Source: Propioniciclava tarda (GTDB lineage: Bacteria > Actinomycetota > Actinomycetes > Propionibacteriales > Propionibacteriaceae). From it: DNA of 64,000 bases. A program made the translations under genes and the position numbers. The stretch lies in NCBI RefSeq assembly GCF_900182665.1, contig NZ_FXTL01000012.1:33768-97767 (forward strand). Reading direction: 5' to 3'. The notes under the pieces are model-generated. The model searched no databases. It was not told the DNA's origin and saw nothing but the letters and a program-made list of their open reading frames with translations. This document shows positions 1-12,670 of this stretch, one piece after another (position 1 is the stretch's first letter; each line of letters opens with the position of its first letter).

Positions 1-40
1 GCGAGGAGGTCCGAGGTAACGTTCGGCCATCGCAACCACG

Positions 41-466
41 GTGCAAGTCACGTTCGACGCGGCCGACCCGGCCGCGCTCTCGCGCTTCTGGGCGGACGCC
101 CTCGGCTACGAGCTGGACGCCCCGCCTGCCGGCTTCGAGACCTGGGACGCCTTCCTGGACGCTCGCGGCGTCCCGGGTGCCGAGCGCAATCGGGCGTCGG
201 CCATCCACGACCCGGAGGGGGTCGGTCCGCGGCTGTTCTTCCACCAGGTACCCGAGGGCAAGACGGCGAAGAACCGGGTGCACCTGGACCTGCGCAAAGC
301 GCCAGGTGTGACCGATCCGGCCGAGCGGATGCGACTGCTGGAAGTCGAGTGCGATCGCCTCGTCGGGCTGGGGGCCACCCGGCTGACGCGCCACGAGCCG
401 GTTGGACTGTCGCTGGGCTTCATCGTCCTGCGCGACCCCGAGTGCAACGAGTTCTGCCTCGATTGA
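41..466 (+). CDS. VOC/glyoxalase-like domain protein
   Basis: About 141 residues with the N-terminal pattern of the vicinal oxygen chelate fold (VTFDAADPAALSRFWADALG near residues 3-22) and a C-terminal strand ending in DPECNEFCLD, typical of actinobacterial Glyoxalase_6-type proteins. The substrate is unknown; such proteins may be metal-dependent lyases, dioxygenases or drug-binding proteins. An in-frame stop at 17-19 limits the start. The only conventional start after it is GTG 41, although a good Shine-Dalgarno sequence (GAGGAGGT, 3-10) sits unusually far upstream, so the true N-terminus is uncertain. The gene runs convergent with the barstar gene, six bases separating their ends. Confidence 0.75.
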   Translation: MQVTFDAADPAALSRFWADALGYELDAPPAGFETWDAFLDARGVPGAERNRASAIHDPEGVGPRLFFHQVPEGKTAKNRVHLDLRKAPGVTDPAERMRLLEVECDRLVGLGATRLTRHEPVGLSLGFIVLRDPECNEFCLD

Positions 467-472
467 GCTGCC

Positions 473-859
473 CTACAGGCTCGGGAGATCGGTTTCAGGG
501 GCACCCACGCAGAAGAGGGCCGAAAACAGCGTCCCTTCCTCGGCTACGCGGTCGGAGAGCACCGTGACGAGCTTGCCCCAGTCGGACGCCGACGAGACGG
601 CGAAGGGCTCCCAGCCGACCCAGATCAGGGCCGTCGGGGCCTCAAGATCACGCAGGCAGTCCGTGAGGGCGTCCAGGTTCCTGCCGTAGTAGGACGGAAA
701 ATCGAGGGCCTTACCGATGGCGGCCAACGCCTCGGCCTTCGTCGGCGCACCGGAGACGATGCCGACGCGCCAGCCCTGCGCGGTGAGGCGGGCGGCCAAG
801 TCGGCGGGCGTCCGGACCGAGGTGGTCACGACGCCCTTGGTCTGCTGAGCCTGAGTCAC
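473..859 (-). CDS. Barstar family ribonuclease inhibitor
   Basis: 128 residues. The segment FPSYYGRNLDALTDCLRD (about residues 54-71) followed by IWVGWEPFA is the hallmark of the barstar (barnase inhibitor) family. Barstars bind the active site of barnase-type RNases in the cytoplasm and protect the producer. The GTG start at 859 overlaps the TGA stop of the upstream barnase-like gene in a GTGA arrangement, so the pair is probably translationally coupled. Family members not paired with a nuclease exist, but here the partner is adjacent, which makes the immunity role likely. Family identity is clear from sequence; the binding partner is inferred. Confidence 0.9.
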   Translation of the reverse strand: MTQAQQTKGVVTTSVRTPADLAARLTAQGWRVGIVSGAPTKAEALAAIGKALDFPSYYGRNLDALTDCLRDLEAPTALIWVGWEPFAVSSASDWGKLVTVLSDRVAEEGTLFSALFCVGAPETDLPSL

Positions 860-1419
860 GGGCGGATCCTCTCGAAGCTGCTGTAGTGATCGTCGGTGTA
901 GTACCACTCGGCGTTCGTCACGCCCATCTTGGGGCCGCCGGCGATGATCCGGCGCGCGCCGCGGGTGCTGGCGCCCGGGGTCACGACGGTGAACTCGTGG
1001 TAGTAGCCGTCCTTCTGCTTCGGCAGGATGCCCTCGCTGTTGTGGTAGACGACGCCGTCGTTCTTGGGGTACTTGTAAGGCGGTCCGGCCTTGATCGACT
1101 TCATCGTGTCGGACGCCTGCGCCGGCAGCTCGGCCAAGGTCACCCAGCGCAGCCCGGAGACGGGATCCTTGGCCGATGGGGCGGCGGGCGCTGTGCTCGT
1201 CGCGACGCTCGTGGGGGCACTGGTAGAGGGCTTGGCCGACGAACCCGCCTGGACGGTCTTCGTCGTCGCGGTCGGCACCGTGAGCGCGACAGTCCGGGAC
1301 AGGATCTGCGGGACGACGATCACCACGGCCAACAGCCCGACGAGCGCGAGGACCGCCCACTGCTCCTTTCGGTCGCGCCGTCGGCGGGGCGGCACGTAGC
1401 GTCGGTCGTTGTTCACCAC
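856..1419 (-). CDS. Secreted/membrane-anchored barnase-type ribonuclease
   Basis: 187 residues. A basic N-terminus (PPRRRRDRKEQ) precedes one hydrophobic segment at about residues 21-42, then a Ser/Thr/Ala/Pro-rich linker and a C-terminal RNase domain of the barnase (N1/T1/U2) family. The catalytic triad is recognisable: Glu in HEFTVVTPG, Arg in ARRIIAGG and His in YYTDDHYSSFERI. It should cleave single-stranded RNA at guanosine outside the cell or on the membrane. The stop overlaps the barstar start, the standard toxin-immunity layout. The upstream 256 bases to xerD hold no convincing gene. Confidence 0.9.
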   Translation of the reverse strand: MVNNDRRYVPPRRRRDRKEQWAVLALVGLLAVVIVVPQILSRTVALTVPTATTKTVQAGSSAKPSTSAPTSVATSTAPAAPSAKDPVSGLRWVTLAELPAQASDTMKSIKAGPPYKYPKNDGVVYHNSEGILPKQKDGYYHEFTVVTPGASTRGARRIIAGGPKMGVTNAEWYYTDDHYSSFERIRP

Positions 1420-1675
1420 GGCGCACAGTGTATGAGCCGGCTCCGCTCTCCCGCTGCCGCCGGACGCTTCTCACAAGCGAGACTGGCCCGCCCCCCAAGA
1501 TGAGGCGATGAGGCTCCACGAGAGCCCGAGCGGGTCAGGCGAGTTGACGCTCCCATTCCCACCTTCTACTCGGTTGTCCATGACACAGTTGGGAAAATCA
1601 TGCGGTGGTGGAGGCTTCGTAGCCTCAGCGCCCGCGGGTGGGAGCGGTCCCGCCGTGCCCTTCCGACCCTGAAGC

Positions 1676-2623
1676 TCAGCGCGCCCGCGGGTGCGACGTC
1701 AGGAAGACCTCGCGCAGATGCTCGGAGGTGACGAGCGTGTAGAGCTGGGTGGTCGTGACGGACGCGTGACCGAGCAGTTCCTGGACCACACGCACGTCGG
1801 CGCCGCCGTCCAGCAGGTGCGTGGCGAACGAATGGCGCAGGGCGTGCGGACCCGGTTCCCCCGCGATCCGCGCCGTCGACGCCGCCTTCTGGACGATCTG
1901 CCACGCCGACTGCCGGCTGAGCCGTCCCCCGCGGGAGTTCAAGAACAGCGCCGGCCCCGGCCGCTTCGCCAGCGCCTGAAACGTCGGACGCCCGCGCACC
2001 AGGTAGTCCCCCACCGCCGTCCGGGCGTACGAGCCGAGCGGCACCATGCGCTGCTTGCGCCCCTTACCGAACAGGCGCAGCCCGAGACCCGGGTCGTCCA
2101 GCTGGGAGGAGACGTCGTCGACGTCCAGGCCCACGGCCTCGCTGATGCGGGCGCCGGTGCCGTACAGGATCTCCAGTAGCGCGGCGTCCCTGAGCCCGAC
2201 CGGCGTCGTCCGGTCCGGGGCGTCCAGCAATGCCTGTACCTCGCCCACCGAGAGCGCGTGCGGCAGGCGCTTCGGCTGCTGAGGAGGCTTCACGGCGGCG
2301 GCCGGGTTGACCGGTGTCGTCCCGTCCAGCACCGCGAACCGATGGAACGACCGCACGGCCACGACGGCCCGGGCGACGCTCGAGGCCGCGAGCCCCGGCC
2401 GGTCCTCCCCGCCCTGCCGCAGCGCCGCCGCGAACGATTCGACGTGAACGCTGGCGACGGCGTCCAGGTTGGTCACGCCGGACGCCTCCAGGTGATCGAC
2501 GTAGCGCCGCAGGTCGCGTCCGTATGAGCCGATCGTGTTCTTGGACGCCCCCACCTCCACCCGCAGATGGGCCAGGTAGGCGTCGACGGCGTCCGGGATG
2601 CTGGGCACGCGACGATCATGCAC
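1676..2623 (-). CDS. xerD: Site-specific tyrosine recombinase XerD
   Basis: 315 residues with an N-terminal core-binding domain (about 8-100) and a C-terminal catalytic domain. The catalytic set is visible: R159 in GTGARISE, K187 or K190 in GKGRK, H260 and R263 in HALRHSFAT, H286 in LLGHASV and nucleophile Y295 in TTQLYT. With XerC it resolves chromosome dimers at dif, activated by FtsK. Length and position beside a Nudix gene and pyrG match the usual actinobacterial xerD context rather than a phage integrase. The ATG at 2623 is taken; a GTG five codons inside is possible. No dif site was recognised nearby. Confidence 0.95.
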   Translation of the reverse strand: MHDRRVPSIPDAVDAYLAHLRVEVGASKNTIGSYGRDLRRYVDHLEASGVTNLDAVASVHVESFAAALRQGGEDRPGLAASSVARAVVAVRSFHRFAVLDGTTPVNPAAAVKPPQQPKRLPHALSVGEVQALLDAPDRTTPVGLRDAALLEILYGTGARISEAVGLDVDDVSSQLDDPGLGLRLFGKGRKQRMVPLGSYARTAVGDYLVRGRPTFQALAKRPGPALFLNSRGGRLSRQSAWQIVQKAASTARIAGEPGPHALRHSFATHLLDGGADVRVVQELLGHASVTTTQLYTLVTSEHLREVFLTSHPRAR

Positions 2624-2650
2624 CGGACGCGCGGCGTCCGGTGCGCCGAC

Positions 2651-2752
2651 CTACGGCGTGCCGCCGACCAGCCAGCGCGTCGCACCGACCGGATCCGTGA
2701 TCGCCCCGCCCACCACCACCGCGTGCGCGCCCTCGCCGAGCACGACATCGGG
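2651..2752 (-). pseudogene. C-terminal remnant of nanE-like epimerase gene
   Basis: Directly after the Nudix stop codon, the same reading frame continues open for 33 codons and then stops at 2651-2653. The residues include GEGAHAVVVGGAITDP followed by TRWLV, which resembles the C-terminal phosphate-binding loop and last helix of N-acylglucosamine-6-phosphate 2-epimerase (NanE). Nothing before it encodes the rest of the barrel, so this is the tail of a deleted gene. Translation would need read-through of the Nudix TAG, which is unlikely. The assignment rests on motif recognition from a short segment. Confidence 0.6.
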
Positions 2753-3429
2753 CTACGCCCGTTCGGCGTCCCGGTCGCGTTTGGCGTCGCGGGCGGCCCA
2801 GGGCGCATCCGGACGCCGCAGGTCGCGGAGGCGTCCCCCTCGCAGGGCCGCCTGAGCGGCGAGTGCGCCGACGACCATCGTCGGGTTCTGGACGCGTCCG
2901 GCGAAGATCGCGTCCACGAGGTCGTCGAGCGGCACCAAGACGACGTCCATGTGGGCCTCTTCGCCCTCCAACTCGAAGCCGTCCGGACGCGGCGCGGGCT
3001 CCAGTCCGCGAGCCAGGAACACCCTCAGCGACTCCTGCAGGCAGCCAGGCGAGGTGAAGTAGTCCACCAGGACGTGCCACTCCCTCGCCTGGACGCCCGC
3101 CTCCTCGGCCAGCTCGCGCTGGGCGGCGCTGAGCCAGTCCTCGCCGTCGAGATCGAGCAGTCCGGCGGGCGGCTCGATGAGCCGGAACCCGACCGGATGC
3201 CGGTACTGGCGGACGACCAGCACGCGGTCCTCAGCGTCGACGGCGATGACACCGACCGCCCCGGTGTGCAGTAGGTAGTCGCGGACCATCCGCTCCCCCG
3301 AGGGCGTCTCCACGCGGTCCCGGACGAAGCTCTGGATCACCCCGCGGCCCAGCACCGAGTGCTCCACGACCGGCCACGACAACCGCTCGTCGGCGATCTC
3401 GGACGCCGTCAGGACCGGCAGGTCGAGCA

Positions 3430-3430
<1 letters not shown>
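2753..3430 (-). CDS. Nudix hydrolase, ADP-ribose pyrophosphatase type
   Basis: 225 residues. The Nudix signature is present as PAGLLDLDGEDW followed by AAQRELAEEAGV (about residues 90-113), with the REUXEEXGU core intact and one extra residue between the leading Gly and first Glu. Upstream residues VVRQYRHPVG and the PxGxLD context match ADP-ribose diphosphatases, which hydrolyse ADP-ribose to AMP and ribose 5-phosphate. The ATG at 3430 overlaps the pyrG stop (TGATG), so the two are co-transcribed and probably coupled. After its stop lies an in-frame nanE remnant, suggesting that a deletion reshaped the 3' end of this gene. Confidence 0.9.
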
Positions 3431-7786
<4,356 letters not shown>

Positions 7787-7795
7787 GGCGAGCGG

Positions 7796-8473
7796 ATGGC
7801 ACTCTTCGGCTTCGGTGACCCGGCCCGGGCGCGGGACAAGGCGGCACGCTCGGCCCGCGGCCCGCTCGCGGACTACTACAAGGTGCCGCTGCAGCCGCCG
7901 AGCACGCCCGCAGACGAGCTTCGGCTGCTCGCGATCGACATCGAGACCACCGGCCTGGACGCCGCACGCGACGCCTGGCTGTCGGTGGGTTTCGTCCCGG
8001 TGGACGGCCACTCGATCGTGCTGGCGGGCGCCCGGAACCTGGTGCTGCGAGGGGCGGATGTGGGCCAGTCGGCGACGATCCACGGGCTCACCGACGACGT
8101 GATCGCCGCGGGGCTGCCCCGCGAGGACGTGCTGGCGGCCACGCTGGAGGCGCTGGCCGGACGCGTCCTGCTGGCGCACTTCCACTCGATCGAGGTGAAC
8201 TTCATCTCCAAGGCGTGCGTGGAGCTGTACGGCGCCCCTCTCGTGACGCCGGCCGTCGACACCCTGGACCTGCAGCGCAAGCTGGTCGCACCGGGCTTCA
8301 ACGACGAGCCGCGTCCGGACGACCTGCGGCTCTGGAACGCTCGGGCCCGCTTCAACCTGCCGGTGTACGGCGCCCACGAGGCCTTGACGGACGCCCTGGC
8401 CTGCGGGGAGCTCTACCTGGCCCAGTTGGCGCATCGGGGCGGCGAACCGACGCTGAAGGCGTTGACCGCCTGA
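7796..8473 (+). CDS. DEDD-family 3'-5' exonuclease, Pol III epsilon-like
   Basis: 225 residues. Exo I motif AIDIETTGLDAARD lies near residues 45-58, Exo II includes LLAHFHSIEVNF around 126-137 and Exo III is HEALTDALACGELY near the C-terminus, giving the expected D-E-D-D/H set. Such proteins remove nucleotides from DNA 3' ends; this short stand-alone form is a DnaQ-like exonuclease of uncertain repair role. It sits 10 bases after the DUF294 protein, so the pair is one transcript. Downstream the strand context changes and a decayed gene follows. Confidence 0.85.
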   Translation: MALFGFGDPARARDKAARSARGPLADYYKVPLQPPSTPADELRLLAIDIETTGLDAARDAWLSVGFVPVDGHSIVLAGARNLVLRGADVGQSATIHGLTDDVIAAGLPREDVLAATLEALAGRVLLAHFHSIEVNFISKACVELYGAPLVTPAVDTLDLQRKLVAPGFNDEPRPDDLRLWNARARFNLPVYGAHEALTDALACGELYLAQLAHRGGEPTLKALTA

Positions 8474-8492
8474 TCAGGAGCGGCGGGCCCCG

Positions 8493-8872
8493 TCAAGAGG
8501 TGAGGCGGTCCCGAACCTCATCGAGAAACTCGTCCACCGCCGCGGGTAGGTAGCCGTCGCGACGCGCCAAGCGGAACGTCACGTCAACGACCAGGGCCAG
8601 GGCCTCGCTCCGCCCACCGGGCGTCGTGAGGTCTTGCTCGCTCAACCGGACGGAGAAGGAGTCCACCTCGTCCGGGTTGTCTCCACCGCGACCTCGGACC
8701 GGAAAGTCGGGTACGGGCAAGAGCGATACCCAACGCGACGAGCGGAAGTGTGGCCACCTCCGCGCTCGATGTGCTTTTGGATCCATCCGTTCGAGGTGAC
8801 TACCTCGGCGTTGTTCGGGTCGCAGGCGCCGTGGCCTCCGTCCGTCGGCTGGCACGGCCAGACGGCAAGCAA
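8493..8872 (-). pseudogene. Probable broken gene of unknown function
   Basis: The 484 bases between the exonuclease and the D-lactate dehydrogenase hold no intact gene. On the minus strand, two overlapping frames each give protein-like sequence for part of the length. From a TTG at 8872 one frame has CDPNNAEVVTSNGWIQKHIE; after about 8750 the other frame has RWVSLLPVPDFPVRG and VDSFSVRLSEQDLT, ending at 8493 in AVDEFLDEVRDRLTS. This looks like one gene of about 125 codons split by a frameshift, but I do not recognise the family. A small intact protein starting within the second frame is the alternative. Confidence 0.35.
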
Positions 8873-8910
8873 TTGTGGGGGACGCTAGCCAGCGGCGTCC
8901 GAATGGCCAT

Positions 8911-8925
8911 AATGGTCAGACCGAA
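8911..8925. promoter_or_regulatory. Lactate-regulon operator (degenerate copy) at dld promoter
   Basis: AATGGTCAGACC contains the core GGTC-N-GACC found as a perfect palindrome upstream of lctP. The right arm here decays to GAA. It overlaps a -10-like CATAAT (8908-8913), so a bound repressor would block RNA polymerase. No good -35 is visible 16-18 bases upstream. GntR/FadR-type LldR regulators bind TNGTNNNACNA-like sites, which this nearly matches. Confidence 0.6.
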
Positions 8926-8958
8926 CCAACGGCGGTTCGGACGACAGGAGCACCTGGA

Positions 8959-11802
8959 ATGTGCAACGACACCCTCGTCTCGGATCTGCGGCTCTCGCTC
9001 GGGCAGGACCAGATCAAGGACCGCCCACTCGACCTGGCCCGGATGGCGCACGACGCGTCCCACTACCTGCTGCAGCCGAGCGTGGTGGTCGTGGCGCGAG
9101 ACGGGTTCGACGTCGCCGAGGCGGTCCGCATCGCGTCCCGCCATCGCGCCCCGGTCACGTTCCGCTCGGGCGGCACGTCGCTGTCCGGGCAGGCCCAGAC
9201 CGACGGCGTCCTGATCGACACCCGCAAGGGCTTCCGGGGCGTCGAGGTCATGGACGCCGGCGCTCGCGTCCGCTGTGAGCCGGGGGCCACGGTCCGGTCA
9301 GTGAACGTCGCCCTGGCCCCGTACGGACGGGCGCTGGGGCCGGACCCGGCGTCCGAAGTGGCCTGCACAATCGGCGGCGTGGTCGCCAACAATTCATCAG
9401 GGATGGCCTGCGGAACCACCCGCAACACCTATCGCACCCTCGCCGGAATCGAAGTCGTGCTGCTCTCGGGCACCCGCATCGACACCGCCGCGCCGGACGC
9501 CGACGTCCACCTGCGCCACTCCGAGCCGGCCCTGTTCGAGGGGCTGCTGCGCCTGCGGGACCGCGTCCGCGGCAACCCGGACTCCATGCGGATCATCGCC
9601 CACCAGTTCTCGATGAAGAACACGATGGGCTACGGCATCAACGCGTTCGTCGACTTCGACTCCCCCGCCGACATCCTCGCCCACCTGATGGTCGGCTCCG
9701 AGGGCACCCTGGGCTTCATCCTCGCGGCCACGTTCGACACCATCCCGGCGTACAAGCAGCTCGCCACCTCACTGCTCGTCTTCGACCGCATCGACGGCGC
9801 CACCGCCGCCCTGCCCGCCCTCGTGGAGGCCGGCGCCGCCACCGCGGAACTCATGGACGCGGCGTCCCTGCGCGTCGCGCAGAACCTGGCCACGGTCGTC
9901 CCCGCGCTCGTCGGACTCAACGTCGAGGCGCATACCGCGCTCCTCGTCGAGGCCCAGTGCGAGACCCCAGGCGAGCTGGCCGACCGCGTCGCCGCCCTGT
10001 CCGGCGTGGTGGGCACCCTCGGCGGACTCGTTCCGCTTGCCAAGCCGTACGTCTTCTCCACCGACCCGCAGGAGCGCGCCCAGGCGTGGGTCGTCCGCAA
10101 AGGCCTCTACACGGCGGTGGCCGGCGCGCGGCCGTCCGGCTCGACGGCCCTGCTCGAGGACGTCGTCGTGCCGATGCCCGCGCTCACCGAGACCGTGGGC
10201 GAGATCCAGCGGCTGTGCGGCCGGTACGCCTACGACGACGCCGTGATCTTCGGCCACGCCAAGGACGCCAACCTCCACTTCATGATCAACCCCGACCTGC
10301 GCGACCCCGCCCAGCTGGACGCCTACGCCCGCTTCTCCGACGAGCTGGTCGACCTGATCCTCGCCGCGGACGGCTCCCTCAAGGCCGAGCACGGCACCGG
10401 ACGCATCATGGCCCCCTTCGTCGAGCGCCAGTACGGAACCGAGCTCTATGGCGTCATGCGCGACGTCAAGGCGCTCTTCGACCCCGAGGGCGTGCTCAAC
10501 CCAGGTGTCATCATCACCTCCGACGCCCAACTGCACCTGCGCGACCTCAAGGTGCCCGAGGTCGTCGATCCGGCCGTCGACCGCTGCGTCGAGTGCGGCT
10601 ACTGCGAGCCGGTCTGCCCGTCGCGCGACCTCACCACGACCCCGCGGCAGCGCATCGCCCTCATGCGCGAGTTGAAGGCGTCGGACGCCGACCGTCGCGC
10701 CGCGATCGAGGCCGACTTCACCTACGACGCCGTCCAGACCTGCGCTGCCGACTCGTTGTGCCTGCTCAACTGCCCGGTCTCAATCGACACGGGCAAGGTG
10801 ATGAAGGGCTTCCGCGCCGAGGCGCAGTCGCCCGTGGCCCAGAAGGTCGCCCTGCAGCTGGCCGAGAACTGGGGCTCGGTGGTCCGGGGTCTGCGGCTCG
10901 GCATGGAGGTCGCGTCCGTCGTGCCGTCACCGGTGCTATCGGTCGTCACAGACGTCGGACGTCGCGTCGTCTCGACCGACCTGCTGTACCGGGTGGGCGA
11001 CGACCTGCCCGGACCAGGGGTGTCGCGCAAGACCCGGCACCGCCGGGCGCCCGGCGAGGTCGTGCTGTTTGCGTCCTGCCTCAACGAGATCTTCGGGTCG
11101 GCGACGGCGACCCGCAAGGACAAGCACCAGGGTGCGCCCTTCGCGTTCCTGGCGCTGTGCGATCGGGCGGGCGTCAAGGCGCAGATCCCCGAGGGCATCG
11201 AGGGACTCTGCTGCGGCACGGTGTGGCGATCCAAAGGCCTCACCGACGGTCTCGGCACCATGGCCGAACGGACGGCGTCCGTCTTGTTGACCGCGACCCG
11301 CGACGGCGAGGTCCCGGTCGTGACGGACGCGAGCTCCTGCACCCACGGGCTGCACGAACTGGCGTCCGACCTCGTCAAGGCCGGAAAGCCCGACCTGGCC
11401 GAACGGTTCGCCCGCATCGAGATCATCGACTCCGTGGCCTACGCAGCCCAGCACCTGCTGCCACACCTGCGGGTCACCCGGAAGCTCGGCTCGGCGGTGC
11501 TGCACCCCACCTGCTCGGACCGGCACGCGGGCGACCTGCCGCACCTGCTCGCCTGCGCGCAGGCGTGCGCCGACACGGTCATCGTGCCGGACGCCGCCGG
11601 CTGCTGCGCCTTCGCCGGCGACCGCGGCATGCTGCACCCGGAGCTGACGGCGTCCGCGACCAGGGCGGAGGCGTCCGAGGTGAGAAAGGCGACGTACGAC
11701 GCGTACCTGTCCAGCAACCGGACCTGTGAACTCGGCATGACCCGTGCCACGGGCCAGACCTACCGGCACGTCCTGGAGCTGCTGGCGGAGCTGACGGCCT
11801 GA
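8959..11802 (+). CDS. FAD- and Fe-S-binding D-lactate dehydrogenase-type oxidoreductase
   Basis: 947 residues fusing a GlcD-like flavoprotein to a GlcF-like iron-sulfur protein. The FAD_binding_4 domain has VTFRSGGTSLSGQAQTDG (about 55-72) and the FAD-oxidase C-terminal part has FGHAKDANLHFMI and EHGTGR. Ferredoxin-type cysteines follow (CVECGYCEPVCP near 540, then TCAADSLCLLNCPV), and two CCG-type cysteine regions near the C-terminus (GLCCGTVW, AGCCAF). It should oxidise D-lactate or a related 2-hydroxy acid and pass electrons to the quinone pool or another carrier. The ATG at 8959 is preferred over ATG 8875, whose extra residues look non-coding and would cover the operator. It faces the repressor gene, which ends four bases away. 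Confidence 0.9.
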   Translation: MCNDTLVSDLRLSLGQDQIKDRPLDLARMAHDASHYLLQPSVVVVARDGFDVAEAVRIASRHRAPVTFRSGGTSLSGQAQTDGVLIDTRKGFRGVEVMDAGARVRCEPGATVRSVNVALAPYGRALGPDPASEVACTIGGVVANNSSGMACGTTRNTYRTLAGIEVVLLSGTRIDTAAPDADVHLRHSEPALFEGLLRLRDRVRGNPDSMRIIAHQFSMKNTMGYGINAFVDFDSPADILAHLMVGSEGTLGFILAATFDTIPAYKQLATSLLVFDRIDGATAALPALVEAGAATAELMDAASLRVAQNLATVVPALVGLNVEAHTALLVEAQCETPGELADRVAALSGVVGTLGGLVPLAKPYVFSTDPQERAQAWVVRKGLYTAVAGARPSGSTALLEDVVVPMPALTETVGEIQRLCGRYAYDDAVIFGHAKDANLHFMINPDLRDPAQLDAYARFSDELVDLILAADGSLKAEHGTGRIMAPFVERQYGTELYGVMRDVKALFDPEGVLNPGVIITSDAQLHLRDLKVPEVVDPAVDRCVECGYCEPVCPSRDLTTTPRQRIALMRELKASDADRRAAIEADFTYDAVQTCAADSLCLLNCPVSIDTGKVMKGFRAEAQSPVAQKVALQLAENWGSVVRGLRLGMEVASVVPSPVLSVVTDVGRRVVSTDLLYRVGDDLPGPGVSRKTRHRRAPGEVVLFASCLNEIFGSATATRKDKHQGAPFAFLALCDRAGVKAQIPEGIEGLCCGTVWRSKGLTDGLGTMAERTASVLLTATRDGEVPVVTDASSCTHGLHELASDLVKAGKPDLAERFARIEIIDSVAYAAQHLLPHLRVTRKLGSAVLHPTCSDRHAGDLPHLLACAQACADTVIVPDAAGCCAFAGDRGMLHPELTASATRAEASEVRKATYDAYLSSNRTCELGMTRATGQTYRHVLELLAELTA

Positions 11803-11805
11803 GCC

Positions 11806-12537
11806 TCAGTCGCGCTCGCGGCTCCACAGCAGCGAGGCGTAGGACGAGCGGATGTGCGCCTCCACCCGGTCGGCTGCGCGGATGGGCCGGTGGCTCGCGA
11901 TGGCCTCCAGGATGCCTGTGTGCGCCTCGTGCAACTCCTCGGCGAGCTCGTCCCAGTCCTCGCGCTCTTCGAAGCTCTGCATGATCCACCACCGCATGGC
12001 GTCGCGGATGGCGGTCGTCATGTCGGCCACCAGGCGGTTGTGACCTGCCTGCGCGATCTGGACGTGGAAGTGCGTGTCCAGGTCGTTGAATTCATCGCGC
12101 GGCACTCCCGGCCGCGCCATGGCGTCCAAGGTCGCATGCATCCGGGCGATCTCGTCCGGCGTGGCGAACTGGGCGGCGAGCCGGCAGCTCCAGCGCTCGA
12201 GCATCACGCGGGCCTCGATGGCGTCCGGCATGGGGAAGTTGGACAGCCCGATGTGCAGCTTGAGCAGGCGGGTCAGCGCCGAGGACGACCCCGGCGTGAG
12301 GACCGTGCCCCCGTCCGGCCCCTGGCCCACCGAGCTGCGGACGATCCCCATGGCCTCCAGGACGCGTACGGCCTCGCGCACCGAGGCGCGGCTGACGCCC
12401 AACTGCGCGGCGAACTCGCGCTCAGGCGGCAGCCGATCGCCGACACGGAGGCGTCCGGTCGCGATTCCTTCCTCGACGAACCCGAGCACCTGTTCGTGGG
12501 CTCGCGCACGAGGTTCGTCGGAGGTCCATTCGCTCAT
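11806..12537 (-). CDS. GntR/FadR-family transcriptional regulator, probable lactate repressor
   Basis: 243 residues. An N-terminal winged helix (about 8-75) contains RVGDRLPPEREFAAQLGVSRASVREAVRVLEAMGIV, the GntR signature. A FadR-type all-helical ligand domain (FCD) follows, with Asp/His metal-binding positions in EFNDLDTHFHVQIAQAGHN. LldR-type FadR regulators repress lactate genes until lactate binds. This gene lies between dld (convergent) and lctP (divergent), and the two matching operators flank those promoters, so it is the likely local repressor. It could in principle respond to another 2-hydroxy acid. Confidence 0.88.
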   Translation of the reverse strand: MSEWTSDEPRARAHEQVLGFVEEGIATGRLRVGDRLPPEREFAAQLGVSRASVREAVRVLEAMGIVRSSVGQGPDGGTVLTPGSSSALTRLLKLHIGLSNFPMPDAIEARVMLERWSCRLAAQFATPDEIARMHATLDAMARPGVPRDEFNDLDTHFHVQIAQAGHNRLVADMTTAIRDAMRWWIMQSFEEREDWDELAEELHEAHTGILEAIASHRPIRAADRVEAHIRSSYASLLWSRERD

Positions 12538-12573
12538 GGGTCCATTCTTCCCCGCAGATTCCTCAGAAAATGC

Positions 12574-12602
12574 TTGACGCTCCGCCCCACGACACTTAGA
12601 TT
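12574..12602 (+). promoter_or_regulatory. Promoter of the lctP-lutABC operon
   Basis: TTGACG (12574-12579) and TAGATT (12597-12602) are separated by 17 bases, a good housekeeping sigma promoter. Transcription would begin near 12609, so the palindromic operator at 12613-12627 lies just after the start point, in a position suited to repression. Confidence 0.7.
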
Positions 12603-12612
12603 CTGCCCAAGG

Positions 12613-12627
12613 AATGGTCTGACCATT
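12613..12627. promoter_or_regulatory. Palindromic lactate-repressor operator upstream of lctP
   Basis: AATGGTC-T-GACCATT is a perfect inverted repeat with 7-base arms around one central base. It matches the TNGTNNNACNA-type site of LldR/FadR regulators and shares GGTC-N-GACC with the site before dld. It lies immediately downstream of the predicted transcription start. Confidence 0.75.
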
Positions 12628-12670
12628 ACCACAACCCAGCTGCCCGCCTGCTCATCGAGGAGCAACGCAT

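Noticed and set aside
1611..1626. GAGGCT-TCGT-AGCCTC hairpin downstream of xerD
   Set aside because: A six-base stem without a U-run is too weak to call a terminator with confidence.
8875..8958. Upstream ATG for the D-lactate dehydrogenase
   Set aside because: It adds 28 non-conserved residues and would place the start before the operator and -10 box.
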